This document shows positions 37,151-47,237 of a DNA stretch of 64,000 nt, piece after piece. The notes under the pieces were generated by a model. The model saw only the letters and a list, made by a program, of their open reading frames with translations. It was not told where the DNA came from and did not search any database. Position numbers and translations under genes: made by a program. Within the stretch, counting starts at the first letter, position 1. The number at the start of each line of letters is the position of its first letter. This stretch comes from Nitrospira sp. CG24E. Its GTDB lineage: Bacteria > Nitrospirota > Nitrospiria > Nitrospirales > Nitrospiraceae. The stretch is from the NCBI GenBank assembly GCA_002869895.2, contig NEWP02000021.1, positions 91,491 to 155,490 of the forward strand, written 5' to 3'.

Positions 37151-38083
37151 TCAGCACCAGGCGCCGAGGCGGCAGCTCACAAAAGATTGGCCCAACGATG
37201 CGGCGGAAGGGAGGCGGAAGGATGTAGCCGGGGCAGAGGGGCTCAGTCCGGCGCTAAGGCTTGGCCGATTCTCCGATGGGGGGCTCGCAGGTGACTGAGG
37301 GGCGGATGTGGATTCGGTCTTCAGGGCCAGCAGGGTCGGGGGATTCTTTCCGCCGATTTTTGCGAGCAGGCTCTTTCCTTCGCCGGAATAAGCGGAGCCA
37401 GGATACTTCTCTGCCAGCAGCGTCAGCTGTTCGCTCGCCCAATCGTCTGCACCAAGATCGTGGTAGCTGAGTGCCAGAAAGTACAGGGCATCGGGCGCCA
37501 CCGACTTGTCCGGGTAGAGTTTCATGATTTGTTCGAAACGGTGCGCAGCGGCTAGATACGATCCCCGCCGATAGTAGAATTCGCCCACGAAGAGATGTGT
37601 CTGCGCGAGAAGGTCATGGCATTCCTGTATCTTCTGAAGCGCTGGACCGTCATAGCGGCTTCCCGGAAAGGTTTTCCGCAGCCGTTCAAAGGCTTCGAGG
37701 GCTTTCTGAATGGGAGCCGGGTCGCGCTGGATCCCCTTGGTCAGTTTCATCTGACTTTCTCCGATTCGGAACTCCGCGTAGGGAGCCAGAATGTGGGCGC
37801 GATGGAGATCGAGGAAATGGGTATACTCGACGATGGCCTCCGTGTATTCTTCTTTTTCGAAGAAGGCTTCTCCTCGCTTCATGATGACGTTGGGGTCGTA
37901 GTTCTTTTTAATCGAGTCGCCCAAGAAAATCTGTTCGTCTGTGCCGCTCAGGGCTTTCTTCGCCGTATCCTGAGTCTTGGGAGCGCTGGAGCAGGCGGAG
38001 ATAAGGCAGAATAGGGCCAGGAAGAGGCAGCCAGCCCCTGTATATCGCGCGTTAGTAGTCAAGATGGGGGAAACTTGTGCCAT
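37151..38083 (-). CDS. bamD: BamD-like outer-membrane assembly lipoprotein
   Basis: A 310-residue lipoprotein. The ATG at 38083 places a signal peptide ending in the lipobox LISAC (Cys about 30). Tetratricopeptide repeats cover residues about 65-235, as in BamD/YfiO: YTEAIVEYTHFLDLHRAHI, APYAEFRIGESQMKL, YLAAAHRFEQIMKLYPDKS and YSGEGKSLLAK. A Ser/Pro-rich tail of about 60 residues extends beyond the usual length. BamD works with BamA to insert beta-barrels into the outer membrane. The gene is divergent from fabH, sharing a 126-base promoter region. Confidence 0.82.
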   Translation of the reverse strand: MAQVSPILTTNARYTGAGCLFLALFCLISACSSAPKTQDTAKKALSGTDEQIFLGDSIKKNYDPNVIMKRGEAFFEKEEYTEAIVEYTHFLDLHRAHILAPYAEFRIGESQMKLTKGIQRDPAPIQKALEAFERLRKTFPGSRYDGPALQKIQECHDLLAQTHLFVGEFYYRRGSYLAAAHRFEQIMKLYPDKSVAPDALYFLALSYHDLGADDWASEQLTLLAEKYPGSAYSGEGKSLLAKIGGKNPPTLLALKTESTSAPQSPASPPSENRPSLSAGLSPSAPATSFRLPSAASLGQSFVSCRLGAWC

Positions 38084-38209
38084 TACTGGCTGAAAATGTA
38101 CCAGGGGCTTGGAGAGAATGCAAGGTATCTCGCTCTGTAAGTTGACCCCTACGGCAGCGAGACCTATAATCCCGCCGACCCTGCAGCACACCACACAGTA
38201 TTCAGACCT

Positions 38210-39202
38210 ATGATGCGGACGAGAATTATTGGGACTGGTTCGTACCTCCCGGAGCTGGTGGTGTCGAATCACGAGGTGGGGGCCTCGTTGGGCATTGAGC
38301 CGGCGACTATCGCACGCCTGACAGGGATTCAGGAACGGCGCAGAGCTGCTCCGTCCCAAGCCACTTCGGATCTTGCCGTGGAAGCAGCGAGACAGGCGCT
38401 TGACGCTGCCGGACTTCCGGTTTCTGAGCTCGGAGGGATTCTGCTCTCGACGACCTCCCCCGATTCGGTTTTCCCCTCTACTGCTTGCCATGTTCAGCGC
38501 ATGCTCGGTTGTTCCGCAATCCCGGCATTCGACCTGGCTGCTTCCTGTTCGGGCTTTCTCTATGGGCTTTCGATGGCCGATGCGATGATTCGGAGTGGGC
38601 AGGTGAAGACCTGTTTGGTGGTGGCTGCGGAAGCGAAGTCTCGTTCGATCGATCCGGAGGATGGCGATACGGCCCTTCTATTCGGCGATGGGGCCGGGGC
38701 GGTCGTGGTCTGTGGTGAGCCAGATGCAGGCCAGCTCAGTTCGGGCCTCTTGGGAGTCCGTCTCTACGCGGACGGTTCCCAGCACAGTTTGATTACCATT
38801 CCTGCAGGCGGATCGCGTCGACCGACGACGACAGAGACGGTTGAGACAGGGAGCCATACGTTGCGGATGCAAGGGGCGCCGCTCTTTCGTCTGGCGGTCA
38901 AGCGATTGGACCAGGCCATTCGCGAAATCGTGAAAGAGTTCGGCGTCGATATCCAGGACATCGCGCAGTTGGTGTTGCATCAAGCGAACGGGCGAATTCT
39001 CGATCAGCTCACGAAGCGGCTGGGAATCCTGCCGGAACGGGTTTGTTCAGTAATCGAACGCTATGGCAATACGTCGTCGGCGTCATTGCCGATCGCCCTC
39101 GACCACGCAGTCCGTTCGGGGAGAATTCTGCCTCATGACATCGTCGTCCTGGGCAGTTTTGGGGGTGGTGTGACCTGGGCGACAGGGTTTCTTCGTTGGT
39201 GA
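38210..39202 (+). CDS. fabH: 3-oxoacyl-ACP synthase III
   Basis: A 330-residue thiolase-fold enzyme starting fatty acid synthesis by condensing acetyl-CoA with malonyl-ACP. The catalytic triad is Cys113 (AASCSGFLYG), His257 (LHQANGRI) and Asn287 (RYGNTSSAS), counting from the ATG at 38210; an ATG one codon later is equally possible. The C-terminal VLGSFGGGVTWATGFLRW is typical of FabH. No acpP or fabD gene is adjacent. Confidence 0.92.
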   Translation: MMRTRIIGTGSYLPELVVSNHEVGASLGIEPATIARLTGIQERRRAAPSQATSDLAVEAARQALDAAGLPVSELGGILLSTTSPDSVFPSTACHVQRMLGCSAIPAFDLAASCSGFLYGLSMADAMIRSGQVKTCLVVAAEAKSRSIDPEDGDTALLFGDGAGAVVVCGEPDAGQLSSGLLGVRLYADGSQHSLITIPAGGSRRPTTTETVETGSHTLRMQGAPLFRLAVKRLDQAIREIVKEFGVDIQDIAQLVLHQANGRILDQLTKRLGILPERVCSVIERYGNTSSASLPIALDHAVRSGRILPHDIVVLGSFGGGVTWATGFLRW

Positions 39203-39303
39203 TATGCGCGAGACAAGCGAGCAAGGCACGACTCGCGCGATGGGCGAGAGGGATGATGGGTCGAGGTCCGAACTTCGTGTCGCGCTTTTCCCGCTAGTCT
39301 CGC

Positions 39304-41124
39304 CTATTGTTGGACCGGTAGCCTGACGACAAAACGGCTGCCGGTCGGAACATTCCCTTCGACCCATACCCGCCCGCCAAGCCCTTCGACGATATGTTTG
39401 ACAATCGCCAACCCGAGCCCTGTCCCGCCTAATTCACGCGAGCGGGCCTTATCTACCCGATAGAACCGCTCGAATATGCGCGGGCGATCGAGTTCAGGAA
39501 TGCCGATACCGGTATCGGTCACGCTCAGCTCCACGGCCGTGACTACCGAAGATTGTGCGGCATTGTCAGAAACCGGGTGGACTGCAACAGTGATGGTCCC
39601 TTTTCCTGCGGTATATTTGATGGCGTTATCCAGCAAGTTGGACAGGACTTGCATCAGCCGGTCTTCATCGCCGAGCACTGTAGGCAGGTTGTCCTCTACG
39701 AAGGAGACGAGCCGGTGCCCACTCTTATCCGCTAAGGGTTTGATCATGGCCAGGGTTCGTTCGACGACGCTCTGGATGTGAAGCGGCTCACGCTTGAACA
39801 GGATCTGCCCGGATTCGATCCGTGAAAGCTGGAGGAGGTCCTCGAGTATCAGGTTTAGCCGGTCGCTTTGCTTGAGAATGATGTCGAGGAATTTTGTGCT
39901 GGTCTCAGGATCGTCTTTGGCGCCATCGAGCAAGGCTTCGATATATCCTTTGATCGACGTGAGTGGGGTCCTCAGCTCGTGTGAGACGTTGGCGACGAAA
40001 TCTTTTCGGATCAGTTCCAGGCGGCGTAATTCCGTCATGTCGTGAAAAATCAGCACTGCGAACACGTCGTTCTCTCGATCGTTGGCGGTGACGGAGGCCT
40101 CGATATGGAGGCGGCGACCACTTGGATGCAGGAGAATTTCGTCTTCTGCGTTCATGCGTTTTGTCAGGACCGCTGAGACTAGGGTATCCAGCTGTGGATA
40201 TCGGAAGACATCGGAGCAGGGATGTCCCCGCACTTCCATTCTGGTGACGTCGAACATTCGCTCCAGTGCCGGGTTGATTTGCAGCACGCGGCCTCGGCTG
40301 TCCAGGACCATTACGCCTTCGACCATCGAGGTCAGCATGGCCAAGAGCTGACCCCGGTCTTCTGAAAGCTCATCGATCTTGGCTTTAAGCTGGTTGGTCA
40401 TGTGGTTGAGTGTGTCGGCTAACAGGCCGACTTCATCCCGTGATCCGGTCTGAATGCGGACAGCATGGTCACCCTTTGCCAGCTGTTGCGCGGCCATCGC
40501 AATATCGGACAGGGGTTTCGTAATGCTATGGGCGAGCCAGACGCTCAGTCCGATGGCAATCAAGAAAGCAATTCCAAAGGCGAGGGCCAAGTTCCGGTGC
40601 ATCGTGTCTACTTCACGATCAAAGACAGTCATCGGCAACCCCAGTCTTAAGAAGACGGATGGGCCCGCTTGGTTCGGACTATGCAGAGGGATAGCCAGAT
40701 ACAACGTACGTTCACCGCTGGTGTGACTTGTGCGGAAGTCCGTTCCACGTCCGGTGGCAACGGCCTGTTGAATTTCTGGTTGCGCAAGTTGGTTCTCGAC
40801 CGTAGCAAGGTTACTCTCCGAAACGGCGCTGTCGGCTAGCACCTGTCCATTGGGAGCGATGACGGTCACGCGTGCGAGGGCTCGCGCGCTGAGATCTCGG
40901 ACGACTGCCTGTAATTGGTGGGTTGAAGACAGCGATTCTGGTTGAGTCAGAACTTGCTGTAACCCATAGGCGACGAGACTGGATTGAGCCTCCAGTATGT
41001 GACCCGATTGGATGATCTCCTGTTGCTCCAGGGAACGAACCGTCAAGCTACGGGCGATGAGAAGTCCGCAGGCGAGGACCAGCAGGATTCCGATCGTGAC
41101 TTTCCATCTGATGGAGAGTGCCAT
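39304..41124 (-). CDS. phoR: PhoR-type sensor histidine kinase
   Basis: A 606-residue inner-membrane kinase. Domains in order: membrane helix (residues 8-25), a periplasmic region of about 150 residues, second helix (178-198), HAMP (199-250), PAS (about 258-365), HisKA with phospho-accepting His382 (VSHELRTPLTSIKGY), and HATPase with NLLDNAIKYT, DTGIGIP and GTGLGLAIVKHI. It is the partner of the response regulator encoded immediately upstream. The PhoR name is by architecture; the signal could be something other than phosphate, and no pst genes are in the window. Confidence 0.88.
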   Translation of the reverse strand: MALSIRWKVTIGILLVLACGLLIARSLTVRSLEQQEIIQSGHILEAQSSLVAYGLQQVLTQPESLSSTHQLQAVVRDLSARALARVTVIAPNGQVLADSAVSESNLATVENQLAQPEIQQAVATGRGTDFRTSHTSGERTLYLAIPLHSPNQAGPSVFLRLGLPMTVFDREVDTMHRNLALAFGIAFLIAIGLSVWLAHSITKPLSDIAMAAQQLAKGDHAVRIQTGSRDEVGLLADTLNHMTNQLKAKIDELSEDRGQLLAMLTSMVEGVMVLDSRGRVLQINPALERMFDVTRMEVRGHPCSDVFRYPQLDTLVSAVLTKRMNAEDEILLHPSGRRLHIEASVTANDRENDVFAVLIFHDMTELRRLELIRKDFVANVSHELRTPLTSIKGYIEALLDGAKDDPETSTKFLDIILKQSDRLNLILEDLLQLSRIESGQILFKREPLHIQSVVERTLAMIKPLADKSGHRLVSFVEDNLPTVLGDEDRLMQVLSNLLDNAIKYTAGKGTITVAVHPVSDNAAQSSVVTAVELSVTDTGIGIPELDRPRIFERFYRVDKARSRELGGTGLGLAIVKHIVEGLGGRVWVEGNVPTGSRFVVRLPVQQ

Positions 41125-41140
41125 AATGGACGTGTTTCGT

Positions 41141-41208
41141 TAACCGTTCATCGTGAATCGTTGAAAGATTTCTGGACATCTCTTGCGTTTAATGATTCAC
41201 GATTCACG
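41141..41208 (-). repeat. Palindromic spacer between regulator and kinase
   Basis: CGTGAATCGTTGAA faces TGATTCACGATTCACG, a hairpin that overlaps the last codons of the regulator gene. The words resemble family D (CGTGAA..CG) with altered arms. Confidence 0.5.
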
Positions 41209-41901
41209 TTCTTTTAATTTGTAGCCCAGAGATTTGACCGAAATAATCGCCTCGCTGAGTGAAGGGAGTTTCTGCTTAAGTCTTCGGATGTGGACGTCGA
41301 CGGTCCGCGTCGTTCCATAGTAATCGTATCCCCAGACGGTATTGAGGAGGACATCTCTTGTCAGGACTCTGCCGGGATTGCGCAGGAGGTGTTCGAGCAG
41401 TCCGAATTCTTTGGCTGTGAGGGGGACTTCAATCTTTTTGAAGGTGACTTCGTGTCGCGCGAGATCCATGACGAGATTGCCATAGCGATAGGGGGTCTGG
41501 CTGTCGTCCGGTGTCCGTTCAAGCCGCCGAAAGAGCGCTTTGATGCGGGCGACCAGAGTCTTAGGGCTGAACGGTTTGGTAATGTAATCGTCTGCTCCCA
41601 ATTCCAGACCGACAACTGTGTCCGATTCCTCCGCTTTGGCGGTCAGCATAATGATGGGGAGCAGCGCGGTTTCAGGAGCCGATCGAAGTCGTTTACAGAC
41701 TTCGATGCCATCGATCTCTGGCAGCATTAAGTCGAGGACGACCAAATCCGGCTTCTCCTGTTTTACTTGCCGGAGACCTTCCATACCGGTCGCAGCGGAT
41801 ACGGTTCGAAGGCCCTCTTTCTCTAAATAGAGTTTGACCAGTTGGAGAATGTCCGGCTCATCTTCAACGATGAGGATTTTTTTGCTGGTTGAACTTGACA
41901 T
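41197..41901 (-). CDS. phoB: PhoB/OmpR-type response regulator
   Basis: A 234-residue regulator. The ATG at 41901 starts directly before the receiver domain (MSSSTSKKILIVEDEPD), with phospho-acceptor Asp57 (VVLDLMLPE) and Lys near 106 (YITKPFSPK). A winged-helix DNA-binding domain follows (TAKEFGLLEHLLRNPGRVLT, then YYGTTRTVDVHIRRLKQKL). The frame is open 300 bases upstream only because it passes through a family A element. The regulator precedes its kinase in transcription order. Confidence 0.92.
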   Translation of the reverse strand: MSSSTSKKILIVEDEPDILQLVKLYLEKEGLRTVSAATGMEGLRQVKQEKPDLVVLDLMLPEIDGIEVCKRLRSAPETALLPIIMLTAKAEESDTVVGLELGADDYITKPFSPKTLVARIKALFRRLERTPDDSQTPYRYGNLVMDLARHEVTFKKIEVPLTAKEFGLLEHLLRNPGRVLTRDVLLNTVWGYDYYGTTRTVDVHIRRLKQKLPSLSEAIISVKSLGYKLKERES

Positions 41902-42232
41902 GGCTGGCAACGTGAGACTACGGGGGAGAGGCCAAGGTGTCAAGACGGGGTGCAGGGGGGGGGCGGCCTGGTCGTCCTCCTGCTCGCGGAACGCGCACGA
42001 TAGGAATGTGCTCGTTCGACGCGCGCAATCGAGGATCGCCCAGGCCGCCCCCTGCGAGAGATAACAGGGGGTATAGTGAGGGGGAATATGCACGGGAGAC
42101 GAGCAGGGGGGGGAGCCGCCGGCCAATTGTATTGACGAGGCCCGCTGCTCTGACGTAATGTGGACGACAGTGATCTGTGGCAGTGTGGCGTTCGAGTACA
42201 CCCTAAGACCGACTTAAGGAGAGGTGGCGGCT
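41902..42232. other. Divergent intergenic region
   Basis: 331 bases between the divergent response regulator and ispH. A family A element occupies 41953-42057. The remainder is purine-rich with G-runs; the AAGGAGAGG ribosome site of ispH is at 42216. Confidence 0.5.
41953..42057 (+). repeat. Family A structured element, copy 2
   Basis: Outer arms GCGGCCTGG(T)CG and CG(C)CCAGGCCGC with G/C runs pair over about 22 bases and share no sequence with the arms of copy 1. The core 41983-42029 reads CTCGCGG, GAACGCGCACG / TGTGCTCGTTC, GACGCGCGCAAT, nearly identical to copy 1. Confidence 0.8.
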
Positions 42233-43186
42233 ATGAGGATCTATCTCGCCAACCCACGAGGGTTTTGCGCCGGAGTCGACCGAGCGATCGATATTGTCGA
42301 TCTCTCGCTTAAGAAGTATGGGGCGCCGATCTATGTCCGACATGAAATCGTCCATAGCCGGCATGTCGTGAACTCGCTCCGTACCAAGGGCGCGGTATTC
42401 GTGGAAGAGTTGGGGGAAGTGCCGGAGGGTTCGGTCGTGATCTTCAGCGCCCACGGGGTGGCCAAGTCTGTCTGGGAAGAAGCGAATCGGCGGCGGCTGC
42501 ATGTGATCGATGCGACCTGTCCGTTGGTCATCAAAGTGCATAACGAGGTCAACCGCGACTATACGCAGGGGTATGACCTTATTCTGATCGGCCATGCCGG
42601 CCATCCGGAAGTGATCGGGACGCTCGGGCAGATCCCGGACAAGTTCCATCTGGTCTCTTCGGTGGCCGATGTCGAAAAGTTGCAGGTCGATAATGTCCAC
42701 GACCTCTCGTATGTCACCCAAACGACGCTGAGCGTAGACGAATGTCGAGATATCGTCGGCGCCCTTCATAAACGGTTTCCGCACATCAAAGGGCCGCACC
42801 AGGAGGATATCTGCTACGCAACTCAGAACCGCCAGAACGCTGTGAAGGAGCTCTCCAAACTGGTCGACGTCATTCTCGTCATCGGCTCCCCGAATAGCTC
42901 GAACTCCAATCGTCTGCGTGAGTTGGGGGAGCAGTGTGGGATTGCATCCTATCTGATCGATGCCGCGTCGGATATCAATCCGGTCTGGCTCACAAACGTG
43001 AAAGCGGTCGGGATCACAGCCGGGGCATCAGCGCCGGAAGTTTTGGTCGAAGAAGTGGTGGCGTACCTCAAGACCTTTGGAACTGCAGAGGTCCAAGACC
43101 TGACTGTGATCGAAGAGGACGTCGAGTTTCTTCTTCCGAAGGAACTGATTACCATTGAACCCTTCAAGAGTTCTGTCGGAGCTTAG
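42233..43186 (+). CDS. ispH: 4-hydroxy-3-methylbut-2-enyl diphosphate reductase
   Basis: A 317-residue Fe-S enzyme catalysing the last MEP-pathway step, HMBPP to IPP and DMAPP. The ATG at 42233 is preferred to GTG 42224 because AAGGAGAGG would overlap the latter. The three cluster cysteines are Cys12 ([10 protein letters not shown]), Cys96 (DATCPLV) and Cys194 ([10 protein letters not shown]). It supplies C5 units that can feed hopanoid and quinone synthesis; dxs and ispG lie 12-15 kb further on. Confidence 0.95.
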   Translation: MRIYLANPRGFCAGVDRAIDIVDLSLKKYGAPIYVRHEIVHSRHVVNSLRTKGAVFVEELGEVPEGSVVIFSAHGVAKSVWEEANRRRLHVIDATCPLVIKVHNEVNRDYTQGYDLILIGHAGHPEVIGTLGQIPDKFHLVSSVADVEKLQVDNVHDLSYVTQTTLSVDECRDIVGALHKRFPHIKGPHQEDICYATQNRQNAVKELSKLVDVILVIGSPNSSNSNRLRELGEQCGIASYLIDAASDINPVWLTNVKAVGITAGASAPEVLVEEVVAYLKTFGTAEVQDLTVIEEDVEFLLPKELITIEPFKSSVGA

Positions 43187-43357
43187 ACGGGATAACCCCA
43201 TCTCTCTCTACCGGCCCTCTCCCCAAATATTGTGGGTCATTCTCCGCTCTCTACCACCGGCGGTATTTTTCTTTGATTTCCCTCCAAGGTCTGTGCTACA
43301 GAACGACAGTCCTATTCTCTTGCATCCGCTCGAAACATGCTACCGAAGGAGTCGTCG

Positions 43358-46300
43358 ATGTATTTGAAATCCATCGAGATGGCGGGGTTTAAGTCGTTTG
43401 CGGAAGCCCGGATCCAATTTCCCGAAGGCGTTACCGCTATTGTCGGTCCGAACGGAAGCGGGAAGAGCAATGTTGTCGATGCGATTCTTTGGGTACTCGG
43501 CGAGCAGAGCACGAAGGCCCTGCGGAGCGAGAAGATGGAAGATGTGATCTTTAACGGAACCGAAATGCGAAAGCCTCTCGGCCTCGCCGAAGTGTCGCTC
43601 GTGATCAGTGGACTGGATCGAATCCATGTGGATCCCCTATCCGGTCTTTCGAGCCAGCTGTCTGAATATCAAGAACTCATGATCACCCGCCGCCTGTACC
43701 GTAATGGCGAAAGCGAATATCTCATCAATAAGACCCTGTGCCGCTTGAAGGATATCCGGAGCATCCTGCTGGACACCAGGGCCGGCACAAAGGGCCATAC
43801 CGTCATTGCGCAGGGGCAAATCGATCAGATCCTGAACGCATCTCCGCATGATAGGCGCGAATTGATCGAGGAAACCGCCGGCATCGTTCGGTATAAAAAG
43901 CAGAAAGCCGAAACGCTGCGCAAGTTGGATTCAACGCAGCAAAATCTTTTGCGGGTGCGGGACATCATTGCGGAGGTGAAAAAGCAGCTGAATTCCCTGG
44001 AGCGGCAAGCGCGGCAGGCGCGATCCTATCAGACGTTGCACCAAGAGGCCAAGGGGCTGGAGATCCAGTTGCTGACGAACGAATACCGGGTCTTGCGCAC
44101 GAGGCTCGATGAGGTAGAGTCGGAATTGCAGATCTTGGGAGACCGCGAGTCCGAACAGTCCGCCGGGCTGGCTCGTTTGAATGCGGAACTCGAGCAGGTC
44201 AAGCTCGCAATGGGCATCGCGAGCGAAGCGATCGGGCAGCGGCGAGAGGAACTATCGAAAATCGAACAGCAACAGGCCCAGGCGTTGACGGCTGCAGAGG
44301 TTGAGCGGAATCGGGAAGAGCTCTATGTGCAGCAGCAGAGTCAGGGGGGGCAGGAACTCGAGCGTCTGACCCAAGAACAGAAGCAAGGCGCGGCAGAGGC
44401 TGCAACCCTTGAGGATGCGTTGGCATCGCTTGAGCGTGAATGTGCGGAGCGGGAACAGGTGTTCGCGATGCTCGATCGGGAGATGAAAGAGCTGGGAGCG
44501 CAACGGTCGGCTGTGTTGGCTGAGGAGGAGCGGGGGCGTCAGGATGTGCTCAACCTGGCCGTATTGGCCGCGAATACTGAGCAGACTCTGGTGCAATTGG
44601 CCGCCCGCATTCAAGAGGCAGCGGATCGTGAAGGCCGGTTGGCTTGCGAGCGGGAAGACTTTCGCTTGCAACATACGACGGCAACGGAGAAGCGCCAGGC
44701 GCTCCAACAGGCTTCCCATGACGCCGAGCAATTGGTTATAAATCTGCGTCGGCAGCGGCAAGCGGTTGAGGAGGGGGGCGAACGCCTGTCGTCCGAGTTG
44801 GCCGAGGTCGACCAGTTGATATTTCGTCAGTCGGAAGAAGTGGCCGCAGTAGACTCGCACCTCAGAACGTTGCAGGGTGTGCTGCAGGAAGATATGGGTT
44901 ATGGGCGGCGCGGCGACGAAGAGTCGACGGCGCTCAAAGCCTGTGCTGGAGTTCGCGATGCCATTGCCGAGTGGTTGGTTGTGCCTCCCGGATGGGACCG
45001 TGCGGTGGAAGCGATTTTGGGCGAGCGGGTCAGGGGATGGTTCGTCGACAGTCCCGCTGCGGCTTGTGACGCGATTGAGTTCCTCAAAGGGAAGGATCTG
45101 GGGCGAGGCACCTTCATCCCTCAGCAGCCTCGATGGGCAGCCGGGGATACGACATCCAACCAGTGGTGGGCCAAGATGGAGGGCTACCCCGGTGTGGTTG
45201 GACGTGCGGTCGACCTGATCCAGGCAGAGGGCCACCGTGAAGCGGCCCGTAATTATCTCTTCGATCGGATCGTATTCGTCGATACCTTGAAGGCTGCGAC
45301 GGCATTGTGGGAACAACAGCCTAACGCTGCTCCTAACGGACCTATTTTCGTGACGCGTGCAGGGGAAGTCTTGGATGCAGCCGGGGTGATTTCCGGTGGA
45401 CAGGCCGGCGAAACGGGAGGGCTGTTACAGCGTCGCCGAGAGGTCCTTCGCCTGGAATCCCAAAGCGTCTCGTTGACGGGTGGTGTGGAAGAGGCGAAGC
45501 AGCGAAGAGAACGGTTGCTGGCGCAGGGACAGGAGTTGCGCGAGCAGAGCCGGCAACTGGTCGAGTCCCTGCGTGACGCTGAAATGCAGGAGCTTTCGTT
45601 GCGAAAAGACGAAGCCGGACTTCAGCAAGCGCTGGGAGATCTGACCCAGCGGATCGAAACATTAATGAGCGATGCGCAGCGAGGCTCGGTGGAAGCGCAG
45701 CGCCTCGAACAGGAGGTGCGATCCGGCGAAGCGCAATTGGCGCAATGGATGGCTGAGAAGGCCGGTCAGGAAACCGGGCTCAACCGTGTGCACGAGCGAG
45801 TCAGGCAGATTGACCATCATATGCAGGAGCTCCAACAGCGGTGCACAGAGGCGCAATTGGTGGCGCAGGAAATCCGGACGACCCGCGAACATCGCCATCG
45901 CGATCTTCTACGGATTCAGCAACAGCAACAGGAGGCGGTTTCACGCATTGAGACCTTGACGCGCCATGTCGGGGGACTCACAGCTTCAATTGAACAAAGC
46001 CGGGCCGAACGTGAGCGCCAGGAAGCTCGGTGCCGTGAATTTGGCGAGTCGGCAGCACAGGGGAAGGCTCGGTTGGTTGAGATGCAGGAGCGGCAGGCTC
46101 AGGATATGGCGGCGGCGCACAAGCTGGATGCCGGGTTGGAGGAGGTCCGTCATTCCTTGTCGGCCCTTCGCGAATCCCGCATGGAGGTGGAGGTCAAGAA
46201 GGCCGAAATTCGAGTGCAATTGGGCACGGTCGAATCCACACTTTTGGGAACCTACCAGGTCGATCTCGCGATACTGCATGAATCACCGATTCTGGACATG

Positions 46301-47044
46301 ACATCTGAACAGCCATCCATCGGGGAAGAGCCGATTCCAGAAAGCCGGACGGCAGTCGATGAGGCTGCGCTACGGGAACAGTTGCAGAAGATTCGCGAGA
46401 AGCTCGATCGTCTGGGGCCGATCAATTTGGCAGCCATTCAAGAGCATCAGGAGTTGGATGAACGGTATCGATTCCTGACGACGCAGGAACAAGACCTCTC
46501 CACGTCCATCGGCTCGCTCAAAGAAATCATCCAGCACATCAACCGCACCACAAAAGACATGTTCGCCAGTACCTTTACCGATCTCCAACAGAAATTCAGC
46601 GAGGTGTTTGTGAAGCTCTTCCCCGGTGGCCGGGCGGAACTGCAGCTGGTCGAGGCGCCGGCAGATGAGACAGCAGAAGGGGCTGGACCACAGGAGCCGG
46701 GAGTCGATATCGTGGTGCAACCCCCGGGCAAGCGCTTAAAGAGTATCACCATGCTTTCGGGCGGTGAGAAGACCTTGACGGCAATGGCTCTGCTCTTCGC
46801 GAGCTTCTTGATCAGGCCGACGCCGTTCTGCATTCTCGACGAAATTGACGCGCCGCTGGACGAGGAGAATATCGGCCGCTTTACCGGTGTATTGCGTGAA
46901 CTTTCTCAAGACGCGCAGTTCCTGGTCATCACCCACAGTAAGCAGACGATGGCTATCGCAGACTCGTTGTTTGGAGTCACTATGGAGGAGCCTGGTATCT
47001 CCAAAATTGTCTCGGTGAGGCTGGGGAACTTGCAGTCGGTCTGA
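43358..47044 (+). CDS. smc: Chromosome segregation SMC ATPase
   Basis: A 1228-residue protein. The ATG at 43358, eight bases after AAGGAG, gives the family start MYLKSIEMAGFKSFAEAR. The N-terminal Walker A is GPNGSGKSN (about residue 31). Two long coiled coils flank a hinge domain at about residues 500-690 (VRDAIAEWLVVPPGWDRAVE). The C-terminal head has the signature LSGGEKTLTAMALLFASF and Walker B CILDEIDAPLDEENIGRF. With ScpA and ScpB (not in the window) it loops and condenses the chromosome. The coils are rich in Gln and Glu. Confidence 0.96.
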   Translation: MYLKSIEMAGFKSFAEARIQFPEGVTAIVGPNGSGKSNVVDAILWVLGEQSTKALRSEKMEDVIFNGTEMRKPLGLAEVSLVISGLDRIHVDPLSGLSSQLSEYQELMITRRLYRNGESEYLINKTLCRLKDIRSILLDTRAGTKGHTVIAQGQIDQILNASPHDRRELIEETAGIVRYKKQKAETLRKLDSTQQNLLRVRDIIAEVKKQLNSLERQARQARSYQTLHQEAKGLEIQLLTNEYRVLRTRLDEVESELQILGDRESEQSAGLARLNAELEQVKLAMGIASEAIGQRREELSKIEQQQAQALTAAEVERNREELYVQQQSQGGQELERLTQEQKQGAAEAATLEDALASLERECAEREQVFAMLDREMKELGAQRSAVLAEEERGRQDVLNLAVLAANTEQTLVQLAARIQEAADREGRLACEREDFRLQHTTATEKRQALQQASHDAEQLVINLRRQRQAVEEGGERLSSELAEVDQLIFRQSEEVAAVDSHLRTLQGVLQEDMGYGRRGDEESTALKACAGVRDAIAEWLVVPPGWDRAVEAILGERVRGWFVDSPAAACDAIEFLKGKDLGRGTFIPQQPRWAAGDTTSNQWWAKMEGYPGVVGRAVDLIQAEGHREAARNYLFDRIVFVDTLKAATALWEQQPNAAPNGPIFVTRAGEVLDAAGVISGGQAGETGGLLQRRREVLRLESQSVSLTGGVEEAKQRRERLLAQGQELREQSRQLVESLRDAEMQELSLRKDEAGLQQALGDLTQRIETLMSDAQRGSVEAQRLEQEVRSGEAQLAQWMAEKAGQETGLNRVHERVRQIDHHMQELQQRCTEAQLVAQEIRTTREHRHRDLLRIQQQQQEAVSRIETLTRHVGGLTASIEQSRAERERQEARCREFGESAAQGKARLVEMQERQAQDMAAAHKLDAGLEEVRHSLSALRESRMEVEVKKAEIRVQLGTVESTLLGTYQVDLAILHESPILDMTSEQPSIGEEPIPESRTAVDEAALREQLQKIREKLDRLGPINLAAIQEHQELDERYRFLTTQEQDLSTSIGSLKEIIQHINRTTKDMFASTFTDLQQKFSEVFVKLFPGGRAELQLVEAPADETAEGAGPQEPGVDIVVQPPGKRLKSITMLSGGEKTLTAMALLFASFLIRPTPFCILDEIDAPLDEENIGRFTGVLRELSQDAQFLVITHSKQTMAIADSLFGVTMEEPGISKIVSVRLGNLQSV

Positions 47045-47237
47045 GTAGGCCAGACTGGCTAAAACATCCATACTTCAGAGGACTTCCGACTCTCTCTTTC
47101 TTGACGTCCGAGCTGGGGGTCTGCTATATACCCCAAGCGTGCAGATCTCTGGGTATGCAGCTCCTAGATTGAACCTTACGAGGGCTACATGGGGTGGGGT
47201 ACCCATTTCTATTTCCGCTGTCCGCAGGCCGATATAA

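Noticed and set aside
38084-38491. N-terminal extension of the BamD-like protein
   Set aside because: The extension is antisense to fabH and would bury the lipoprotein signal peptide.
41902-42201. N-terminal extension of the response regulator
   Set aside because: The extra 100 codons read through the family A element; the receiver domain starts at 41901.
44252-45316. 354-codon frame opposite smc
   Set aside because: Shadow of the smc coiled-coil region, rich in Leu/Gln/Arg from codon symmetry.
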